Positions 12,632-21,768 of a DNA stretch of 64,000 nucleotides are shown here, one piece after another. A program made the translations under genes and the position numbers. This stretch comes from Pezizomycotina sp. ARF18. Its lineage: Eukaryota > Ascomycota. Each line of letters starts with the position of its first letter. Within the stretch, counting starts at the first letter, position 1. The stretch is from positions 24,833 through 88,832 of the forward strand of contig AZLU01000177.1 in assembly GCA_002224055.1 (NCBI GenBank), read 5' to 3'. The notes below the pieces were generated by a model that saw nothing but the letters and a program-made list of their open reading frames with translations, was not told where the DNA came from and searched no databases.

Positions 12632-13037
12632 TGTGGGCTGCTGATGAAGCTTTCTTGCTTTTTGCAATTCAATTCGAAGTGAAGCTTCCAAGTTTTGTCT
12701 TTTAGAGTGTGGATTCTTCGGATGAAAAAAAAAAGTTTCGCTTGCAAAAAATTTTGCTGCTTGCTTTTTTTTGGCCGAGGAGGCTCTTTTTTCCTTTTTT
12801 TTTTTTTTTTTTTTTGAAAAAAAAAAAAAAAAAAATTTTGCTTGCCGGAGGTGACTGCCAAGTTCTGCCTATAAAAAAACTTTTCGCCGCCCTCTTTCAA
12901 ATTCTTTTCTTCCTTTCTTTATCTTCTCTCACGCTTCGATTCTCGAATTATTCGACCAGCGAGCAGAAATCTTCTATACAATTCTATCTACCTTTAAGAA
13001 GCTTCATTAAGTAGCCTTGCTTCTCCTCCTCCAACCA
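12632..13037. other. PWP1 upstream region with T21-G-A19 palindrome
   Basis: Divergent spacer between PWP1 and the coding-like patch at 13.0 kb. Its main feature is a T run (12795-12815), one G, then an A run (12817-12835), a near-perfect A/T palindrome about 165 bp upstream of the PWP1 start. CTTGCAAAAAATTTTGCT-type sequence recurs on both sides. No coding sequence is seen. Confidence 0.5.
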
Positions 13038-13709
13038 ATGGAGGTGATCATCACGAAGAGAAACTCCTTGAGTAAGTGGGGGCTCCTGTGTGTCCCGCTT
13101 AGGCCTTTCAAACACCAAGAGAGAGAATGGAGAGCTAGTGCTCTAGCGATTGATTAGCAGCCTTCGGGTTCTATCTTACGACCCTCGAGTAGCCGAACAG
13201 ATTTAGACACTGTGACTCGGGGCCTTTTGAAGGACTGCTAGGAGTCATGGCTACAACGCGCTTCCTCTGCCCGCATTCCCGAGCTACCGGAAGACTCTTC
13301 CTACCGCTCATTCGGACCTGGTAGCGAATGTGGCCGCGGCTTCCATGAAACCGGTTATGATATGCCGGGCCAATTGCTCCCCGTCCAGCGATCGTTGGCT
13401 TGACTCGTCCCTACAACATGGCACTCCTCCTGAGGTTAGAGACGGCCTTCCAGCTTATGGAAAGGTCGGCAATGACGGCAATGATGAGGGTGAGAGCAGC
13501 ATGAGCTAAACGGGCCGATGAGGCGAGTGTAGGCGACTTCTGTCCGCCACCGTATGGGAAACCCCTCTTCCCGGTTGGGTGTCCACATCATCCGGGAACG
13601 ACACACTCCCCCGAGCACATAGCCTCGAGCTTGATGCGCCCGGCCCGGAGTCCTGCCGGCTTCCATGAAGCCAGTTACGGTACCTGGACCATCTCCCACC
13701 CCTCGAACC
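13038..13709 (+). CDS. Unidentified coding-like region, possible first exon
   Basis: This patch is richer in G+C than its surroundings and reads as protein-like in successive frames: MEVIITKRNSLSKWGLL from the ATG at 13038, then ELPEDSSYRSFGPGSECGRG with HETGYDMPGQLL, then EVRDGLPAYGKVGNDGNDEG, then PPYGKPLFPVGCPHHPG. It ends at a good donor, CC|GTAAGT (13710). A 23-bp direct repeat with three mismatches (about 13337 and 13657) encodes the motif GFHE-x-x-Y twice. I recognise no family. It may be a real gene with frame errors and unidentified later exons, or a decayed one. Confidence 0.35.
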
Positions 13710-14727
13710 GTAAGTTACTCATCTCCACGCTCTTCCTTTCAACTATTTTGTCGTCTCTATATACGGACCAAACCCTCCACTCTCCAAATGATGATAGCAT
13801 ACCTGGTTTTAGGAAGAGCCGGATGAATCGCCGTCAGATCCTCTTCTTTACAGCGCGCAGTATTCTTAAACGAATGCAGCCCTTGGGAGGGATTATTCCT
13901 TTGTACGGTTATGGACATGTTTACTTTTGTTTTTTTTAATACTTGGTATTTTAAAGAACATTCTTCTAGATTCTGATCAAATTCTCACATTGTTCATCTC
14001 TAAGCCGTCACTCATTCACTTCGCTTTTTGTTGAATTATTGGTGCTAATTTCTTTGCTTTGTCTCTCTTTCTAAAGAAGCGGCTTTCCGTTCCCATGTCG
14101 CGATAGAACTAAGTCGACAAGATATCCCGTGGGGGCCGGCGGCGCAAGTGTCGCTTGCGTTTGCTCTTCACTGAGAAGTTCCCACTTGTACCACCACCGG
14201 TAAGCAATAAATCCTTCTCTCTTTATATTCCACCAGAAAGAAATACATTACACCTACCTCACCTTATATGATGAAGTTTCCATATTACATTCGCTGTTTC
14301 CATGGTACGCACGTTACCCGGGCCTCAGAACCATCTCAGTGCTTTGGGTGTGCGATTTGTGACCATTAATATCTTCCTTGGATGTCTGATTCTTAAAAAA
14401 GAAAAAAAAATCCGTTCAAAAGTTGTAACGACAATAATAATGGGTTCCAATGGGCACTCATATATGAGCATCCTCGTCGAAAGAACGCGTGCTAACAGTT
14501 GGCCTGTTTCGCGTTTCGGCAAAAAAAGCCATCGGGTTTTAGATTCATAGGTTTCGACTTTACCGGATCACGGGCATTAAGTGAAGTACCCGGTATATCT
14601 GTTGAAGGTTTTCGGAACTGTAGCTCGGGGGATAGGTTCACAATCGACGATATGTTCTTTTTGGAGAACCTTAGTTTAGATTTGCTTTTCCAGTAACCTG
14701 CGATAGAGGTTGGATTGTACTGCTATA
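13710..14727. other. Flank of the LTR element, no clear gene
   Basis: Mixed-composition sequence. Short frames exist (for instance MVRTLPGPQNHLSALG at 14302) but none resembles a family. It could contain later exons of the unidentified upstream patch. Confidence 0.35.
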
Positions 14728-14732
14728 ATATT

Positions 14733-14832
14733 TGTTGGGACACCCACCTCCGGTGTGTATATAAGGGAGCTCATTCCCCCTCAAGCACCTCAAATAGACA
14801 TCAATCTACATCCACCTCAATGGTGTTCCACA
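14733..14832 (+). repeat. 5' LTR
   Basis: 100 bp, TG...CA termini, with a TATATAAGGGAGCTC promoter-like block in the middle. Identical to the 3' LTR except GG versus G and CC versus CCC near its end, both homopolymer length differences. Confidence 0.92.
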
Positions 14833-14850
14833 GGTTATGAGCCCGGGGAC
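14833..14850 (+). promoter_or_regulatory. Primer-binding site for a tRNA-Met anticodon-arm fragment
   Basis: Directly after the 5' LTR lies GGTTATGAGCCC. Its complement, GGGCTCATAACC, is the anticodon stem-loop of eukaryotic initiator tRNA-Met (CAT anticodon). Drosophila copia primes from an internally cleaved initiator tRNA-Met, so this element probably uses the same half-tRNA mechanism. The match beyond the first 12 bases depends on this species' own tRNA. Confidence 0.75.
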
Positions 14851-15050
14851 CTTTCCAGCCAGAATTTTATAAAATTTTTCGATTTTCATCCGATAATTTT
14901 ATCCGATATCTGTTGTCGATGACTCGATGCTGCATGTCTGCCTGCATATCGGCGCTCCTCCTCGCATATCGCATAAAGCTTGGCACGAACCTCAACTTCG
15001 GAATTTTACCCAATACCGCGGCGACGGAGCACCGTTAAGAATACAATACC

Positions 15051-15120
15051 CGTCGTCAGCCGTCGTTAGCTGTCGTTCGCTATAGTTCGCGCCGTCGTTA
15101 GCTATCGTTCGCTGTCGCCG
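15051..15120 (+). repeat. 10-bp degenerate tandem repeat in retroelement leader
   Basis: About seven units of the type CGTCGTTAGC / TGTCGTTCGC follow one another in the untranslated leader between primer site and gag. One unit carries a 2-bp insertion. Such repeats could fold or bind Gag for packaging, but that is inference. Confidence 0.65.
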
Positions 15121-15214
15121 ATTGAATTTTAACATAAAAGAGGACGTACCTACCCCCTGCCTATTATAATAAAAATTTAATCACTAACCAACAGCCAATA
15201 CCCCCCCTTACACT

Positions 15215-16405
15215 ATGTCACAAAATAATTATAACGACGCATATTACACCTGCGAATGGGGTCAAGGCCCCCGCCTTACCGAAGACAACTACCACCAATG
15301 GCATCAAGAGGCCCGAAATGTCCTTACCTTTGCCAGGTGCTGGGACATCGTCACCGGCACTGAAGCCATCACCGGCTACAGGCACCGGTGGGAGCAGAGG
15401 CACCGGTGGGAGCCGCCGCCGCGGAGGCCGTGCCACGCCGCCGCCGCCGCCGCCGCCGCGCCAGAACCAACGCCCGAACCCGCGCCGGATACCGCGCCGC
15501 TACCCGCCACCGACGCCACCGCGGACAGCTACGCCAACCGACGCCTCCGCGCGGCCATGCTAATCAACCTCTCTCTGTCGGCCGCCATCAAGCCACTACT
15601 AGCCGGTACAGACAACGACCCGCAAGTGCAGTGGGATCTGCTAGTAGCTACCTACGGCACCACCTCCGCGGCCACCGTCCTAGCTACTAAGGCGCGGTTT
15701 ATGGCCGACACCATGACCTCCACCGACACCGTCCTTCAGTGGGCACTGCGCCTGAAAGGCTACTACGATGCCCTGGCCTCCGCGCCTACACCGATTACTG
15801 ACGACGATCTTAAGGTTAAATTTTTAATGGCCTACCCACTAACCTCCGCGCCGGCCTTATGCAGGGTGACGGTATAGCCAAATACACCTACACGGCCCTA
15901 GTTAATGAGGCCAATGCCCGCCACCGCGCGCGGGAAGGCACCGACGTAGGTACCCGCAACGAATTGGCGGTCGGTTACCTCTCGATACCGGTCACCTAGT
16001 GTCGAGGTTAATTATAGCTCGGTAAAATACCCAGGCCTACACCCAACCCGCAAACGGCCATGGCTACGCGCTAGTGACGTGCCCGTTCCCCGCGGCCACC
16101 CCGCGCCGCGGGCCTTTCAAGAGCGCGCCTTCCGTTATGGTATCCGCGATAGCCTGCGCTCGCGGCTAGTATCGCCACCGCCAGTCGATGACAATGATTT
16201 ATGTACGTTTTGCTACCGAACTAATCATGTCGAAGCCGAGTGCCTTGATAAAATGCGAATTGAACGTCGTAGACGGCGCCGCCGAGCCCGTAAAGCTGAG
16301 CACCGACGTGAAAAGCACCCCGAAGTAAATACAATAACAACGTCAGCACAGACGACAAGAATGGGACGCAGAGTCAGAACTAGAGATGTTATAAGTATTA
16401 CTTAG
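15215..16405 (+). pseudogene. Copia-type Gag (UBN2-like) with CCHC zinc knuckle, disrupted
   Basis: Gag packages the retroelement RNA. The ATG at 15215 opens 220 codons. An early RLTEDNYHQWHQEARNVL and WDIVTGTEA match the N-terminal Gag domain of copia elements; an Ala/Pro/Arg-rich insert from a (GCC)n tract follows; then the UBN2-like core QWDLLVATYGTTSAATVLAT and DLKVKFLMAYPL. The frame breaks near 15860 (MQGDGIAKYTYTALVNEANA continues in another frame), and several stops occur between about 16000 and 16078. A final open stretch (16079-16405) holds the zinc knuckle CTFCYRTNHVEAEC, an exact C-x2-C-x4-H-x4-C, followed by an arginine-rich tail. No protease or polymerase motif follows. At least some breaks may be sequence error; the multiple stops near 16000-16070 look real. 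Confidence 0.85.
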
Positions 16406-16487
16406 ATCGGTGGGAGCGCAGACATGCATTTTGTATATAATTTATTATTATTTTATTTGTAGAGTCCCGGCATCACCTATGCCGGGC

Positions 16488-16498
16488 CTCGGTGGGAG
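16488..16498 (+). promoter_or_regulatory. Purine-rich tract before 3' LTR
   Basis: CTCGGTGGGAG abuts the 3' LTR; GGTGGGAG is the likely polypurine tract that primes plus-strand synthesis. It is short, as in many small LTR elements. Confidence 0.6.
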
Positions 16499-16598
16499 TG
16501 TTGGGACACCCACCTCCGGTGTGTATATAAGGGAGCTCATTCCCCCTCAAGCACCTCAAATAGACATCAATCTACATCCACCTCAATGTGTTCCCACA
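16499..16598 (+). repeat. 3' LTR
   Basis: 100 bp, beginning TGTTGGGACACC and ending CCCACA, followed at once by the ATATT target duplication. Same central TATATAAG block as the 5' copy. Confidence 0.92.
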
Positions 16599-16603
16599 AT
16601 ATT

Positions 16604-19600
16604 CATTTCATTAAAATCTAGAGTTGCTTTCGAATTCTAGCCGTATAATGTCAAATCGTCATTTCCGTCTAGCGCGCCTGACATGCATAGCCTCTCTGGA
16701 ATACTTACGAGCCTGCTTATTTGTTCTTGTCCAGTCTAAATATATATATGAACACGCTATCCTGAGTGCTCCCGTCAAGGGGTTTTAGAACCGCTAGCCG
16801 ATGATAGCATCGTGGTTGTTACCCAATTAGAAATATTTGCAAGCTTGTACAGATAGAAAATATCTCTACCAATTCTAACCTTCTCCGTAGTATATCAATC
16901 AATACTTGTATATCGACATTGTATCCCCTCGTGAGCAATACATATCTCAATCTGTATCGAACACAAGGAGAAAGAAAAAATTCTATGCCGATTTCTTCCT
17001 ATTTTAAATTTCCCTATAGGATAGCCATCGCGTTCACCAATTTAAAGTTAACTCCACGGACGTGTAATCCAGCACGTCAAACGGCATAGTCGGAGCGCCG
17101 CTACTACCATCCGTCTTCCTAATTGCCCTGACGATCACAGTTAGCAGGTTCCTAACAAATCTGTATAATACCTAAAGACAATACGTCACATCTCGAACTC
17201 GCGATTAAAAACGTATCAACCTTATTTGTGTTCTATACGCCAAGTAGACGTTAATAGGGACCCGTCAAGCGCCCTGTGAATTCCAATATATCATATCACG
17301 TCTTCAATCTAGACCAAAAACAAACAGAAAAGAAAATAAAGGAAACAGAAGCGGGGGGTTATTCAAAGAGTCGATCACGTTTCGTTGTACAATTACAAGG
17401 TACTCCAGAAAGTCCCATGTCGCAAGATCGCTGGTTATTCTTTTATAACTACTACTAGTAGTCCTATAACAAGGATATCTTTTATTTTTCGTTTATCGTC
17501 TTTGTTCACTTGATAAGCTACCTAGATAGGGAAGTAATGAGAGCTCACCTCTTTTGTTTTTCCTTGAAAGGCTATATATCATTAGATATTTTCTTTGCCT
17601 CCTTGTACGTCTAGTATCTTTTGCAGGGACATTTACTGTTGAGAGTGATATAAAGTTACATGGTAGAGTTTTCTCTTTCTCTAATACACTCTGCCACAGA
17701 AGATCACTGATCAGCGACAACAACGGTGATATACAGTTGTCAAATCACTGGGGGGTTAGCCGTCTAGAATGGATCATTCTTCTAGAAGAAAAGACGTTCC
17801 ATCGCAATAGGAAGAATAATCTACAAATCGAGGACAGCACATCGCTGCTAACTGTCGCGATCGCAACACAAAAAAAAAAATTACCCGTGAGCCATAGGTG
17901 AATATGCCTGGGAGCAAGTACCCCAGACAAGGTTTTAAAAAAGTTTATATCGGGACGGGATCGGTCCAGGTTATTTTGTCCACCATGGTAGGGAAATTGA
18001 TTGTGGGAGAGTAAGGATCATCCCGTGAAGAAAAGCAGCAATGGTAGATGTGGATTCTGCTTTAGCATGTGGGCGCGCTCACGACAAAGACTTGTTTCTC
18101 TATACAGAAATGGATCTGAACTTCCCACTTCCCTCCCTAAAACACTTGAGGTCCCTAAAAAAAAAAAAGAGAAGAGATAAAGGCGCCAGGTAGTATTTTC
18201 AATGGGTGTTGGCCGGTATGTTATAAGGAAGAGGAAACTGGGGGCTAGGTATATCTCAAATCACGAGCCTATATATCTTGCAGATTAAAGTGCTGCAGAA
18301 AGGGCAAGGAACTTTTGAGCACTTTGGACCTTCTCTCTTTAGCAGGAGCGGATTGGTTGAATGTTTAAAATGAAACTTTTTTAGGCTTTCGTGTGATCCG
18401 TGCATTTCCTTTAGTCCAGATTGAAATTTCACCTCCCAAAGCGCTTCGAAGTTTTGTTTCTCGTCCAATAGAAAAGGTTTGCCTAAGAAAAACACCAAGA
18501 ATACTATCGTCACCGAAATCTGGAAGAGTTCCCCCTCGAAAAGCAGACGATGATGATCGGATGACGGGCTACCTTTTTCTAGCTCTCAATCGTTAAAAAC
18601 TTCTCTGCTGTCGAGAATTATCTAAACGCCTTTGGCAAGATGGTTAATTGTCAGCCAACAGTTCGTGTCGCCAAAATATCACTCTTTTTTCTTTTGTCAA
18701 AAATATTCAAGCACCAGGGCGGTTGCGAACGGCAAAAAAAGGTCTCAGATGAGGTTTGCAGGGTTCAGCTACAACCCCAGCTGACACCAAGGAAAGAATT
18801 TAAAAAAACGGGTTCGATTTTCGTAGGGAAAAATAAAACAAAACCCATTTGGTGTCGATCTAGAAGGAATGGAAGGAAGGATCGAAGGACTTTGATCTGC
18901 TCTTCGTTTTCTTTCTTTTTTTTTTTTTTTTCCTCTTTTTCCCATTCGGTCCAGGCATCCCTAAGCGTTTCCCTCCCTCATGGCTGAATTCATAGATTGA
19001 GTAAGGAGGGCTGGAATGTTGCAAAATAACGTGAATTCAGGCTGAAATAGTGAATGGTTAAATTCGAAAAAGTAGAAATTAATGACTTCATGTCCGAAAA
19101 AAAAATTTTCTTTTTTGTGCAGTTTCGATAAAAAGAAGGACGAGGCGAAAGAGAAATCAGGAATTCGAAATTAAACTCGCTTGTAGGCTGGTGGTTAAGC
19201 TTGCTGAAAGCAATGCGCCATTTTATCGAAACGACTTTCATGGGACGGATAACCCGAACGAATGAAACCAAACTGTCGCAGAAAAAAATCTCCAAATGAA
19301 AGCGCCGCAAAGCCATAATAGTAATCAAAAATGCACGTATCATGGAAGAGACGTCGAATATTCATTGCCGTCGTGCTTGCGAAATTTTCTATTGGCCAAG
19401 TGGGGGATGCGTCGAGGAATGTCCCACCCCTCTCGTGAAAGTCCTCACCAAGAAACTACCCCTTCAAAAGACTGGCTCTTATCTCTTCTGACAGGCAGGT
19501 AACGCTCTCAGCATGACGATCAACTTTTATTGCGAGCGCAAAAGAGCTGGTGGTTGATACCGATGATGTTATCCAAGTTCGAAAGAGAAAAACAAGCCGT

Positions 19601-21234
19601 TCGAATGCAACCGATCTTTTTTGATGAAGACGGATCAGAAAAATTTTCGGCTCTCTAGCTGACTAGTTATTTTTGTTTTTACCTGGGCGTTAGGGTTCCT
19701 AGCTTGTATCTGAATATTATCTTTCCCGCAAAGTAAAATATCCACGGCCGGTGACGAAACGTCGCTCACTTAATAGACTGAAAACGCAATAACAAAAAAG
19801 ATTTCGAGATCCATGAACGGGCCAATTCCCACACGGACGGAAGAGGCACGAACATGGGTTAGTGTAATGGGAGAAGGTAAAGAGGAAGGGTTGTATAAAT
19901 CATCTGGCGGGGTTTCCCTTCTTTCTTTTTTGGAGGTGTGTGTGCGTGTGAGAGCCCTTTCGCGATAGTAAAAAGTAATATTAACCATCCTGGGCAGCTG
20001 CCAGTAAGAGTCGAATTTTTCTGCCCACCTCCAATTTTGAATAAGAAGGAAATAAGGAATATTATTAAATGGTAAGAATAAAAAAAAAGGAAAAAAAGGA
20101 ATAGGTGATGATATTATTTTAAATTTGTTAAATATACTTATTAGATCCCGGAATTTCGGTCTCTTATTGTCTCTATTTTTCTCCCGTTCTGCTTGTTTAT
20201 TCTTCATTTCTTGTTACCTTAACGACCGACGATATCTCTTTTTATTTCTTCGAATTTCAATACCAATCGCAAGGTATTTCCTCGAACCATTCTTCCCCAC
20301 GAGCGACGACAAACGAGAACGAGAACGAAGACGAGGTATCTAAATTCACTGCTTGCTGCTCGCGAAAGAGGAGAACGAGACCAGACGAGACGAATGAACA
20401 AAGGAAATTGGAGAGTAAAACGATAATGCAGCACTGCTATCTCGTTTTGCAACTACCCGAACCACATTGCACAGCGTCGGATAGACGATCCAAAGGAGAA
20501 TAGACTCGGCTCTCTCAAATCTTTCCTGCAGACAAAAAGAAGACATTTCCTGTCAAACCAAACCGTCAGCAAGCGCCTTTGCATATTCAAGAGGGAAAAA
20601 AAAATTGAAAGGGTTACAGCCCACCTTTTTAAACAGGATTAAACGGAGGGGGGGGAAGGCGACACAAAGAAATTGTCGTATTTCACATCCTGCTTCGAAC
20701 TTCGAAAAAAAGGGCGAAGCAGCCGCAGAAAGGAAGGGAACAGCAAGAACAGGCGAAACAGGTAGAGATACTTTACTCGTGGCATCGATCCTTTTATTCT
20801 GGTGCTTCTGGAAGTTCTCCTTGGCTATTTGTTGGTTCCAAAGCTACGACGGCTACGAAAAAGAAAAAAAAGAACTGTTCGTGGTGGGGGTGAAAAGGAA
20901 ACTTGAAAGGGAACCAACCGACTACGGATTAAAGTATCCACGCAGTAAATATCAAGCAAGTATTGCATAACGAGGAAGGGAAATTTTGAACAAATCGAAG
21001 TCTTTGGATTATTCGAATTATTTTTATTTGCTATTATTACAATTGTTTAGAGAAGAAGGTATCTCAAATACATTACAGCTTCACTTTTTTTTTTTTTTTT
21101 TTTTTTTTTTTTCAAGTTGAAGATACCCCCAGATAGATCCAGCTTTGTTGTTGTCCTTGCTTCCAGCCCAATTGTTTCGTTTTATTTTATTATTATTTTT
21201 GTTATTTTTTTTTTTTTTTAATTCCATCGCGTTT

Positions 21235-21267
<33 letters not shown>

Positions 21268-21405
21268 TTAATTTTTTTTTTCGCGGCCCACTATATCACA
21301 AAATCTCCAAGTGCTTTCAACCCACCACAATTCCCACCATCAATTAAAATCTACCCAAAAATTAAAATAATAAATAAATAAAAAAATCATATTCTGCTAC
21401 TTCCT

Positions 21406-21406
<1 letters not shown>
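16604..21406. other. Intergenic, no supportable gene
   Basis: About 4.8 kb of mixed to AT-rich sequence. Open frames up to about 145 codons occur (for example minus strand 19770-20207), but they show no conserved motif, start context or splice logic. One plus-strand frame (20605-20970, 121 codons) contains a hydrophobic stretch LLVASILLFWCFWKFSLAIC; I do not trust it as a gene. Poly-T of 28 bases at 21085-21112 and further T-rich tracts at 21206-21282. Confidence 0.4.
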
Positions 21407-21440
<34 letters not shown>

Positions 21441-21451
21441 TACTACTACTA
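21407..21451. repeat. (CTA)n microsatellite
   Basis: About 14 units of CTA, interrupted once, in the presumed leader region about 320 bp upstream of the next ATG. Confidence 0.9.
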
Positions 21452-21768
21452 ATACTTTTCTTCTTCTACTTCTTCTTTCACCTATCAACCTACTAACATC
21501 TAAAGAAAAATCCCTCTAGCCCTATTTTTCTCATTTACTGCATCAATCATATACTTCAAACAACTACTACTCCACCCTCATTTACAGACAAAGAAGTTGA
21601 AGAAGAATCATCACATCTTACATAGAGAAAGCCACTGTTACTGTAATACTTTCTTTCTCTTGAAGAAGTATTTCTTGTTTCTAATTTTATTAACTTTTCT
21701 CTTCCCCCCCCCCCCACTTTCCCATATTCGTTCGTCCTTCTTTTCTTTTTCTTTATTCCTAGAAAGAA

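Larger units (their letters stand above)
14728..16603 (+). mobile_element. Non-autonomous copia-type LTR retrotransposon (gag only) with 5-bp TSD
   Basis: A complete insertion of 1,866 bp (14733-16598) bounded by two 100-bp LTRs that begin TGTTGGGACACC and end in CACA, and flanked by the 5-bp duplication ATATT (14728-14732 and 16599-16603). Inside are a primer-binding site, a leader with 10-bp tandem repeats, a gag-like frame ending in a CCHC zinc knuckle, and a purine-rich tract against the 3' LTR. There is no room for, and no trace of, protease, integrase or reverse transcriptase, so mobility must depend on an autonomous copia relative elsewhere. The near-identical LTRs argue for recent insertion. 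It matches the architecture of terminal-repeat-with-gag (TR-GAG) elements described in plants. Confidence 0.9.

Noticed and set aside
15370-15560. Arg/Pro/Ala-rich ORFs on both strands inside the retroelement
   Set aside because: Shadow frames of the GC-rich (GCC)n part of gag; only the frame with the UBN2-like core fits a known protein.
19770-20207. 145-codon minus-strand frame
   Set aside because: Composition follows local AT-rich low-complexity DNA and no domain or splice context is seen.
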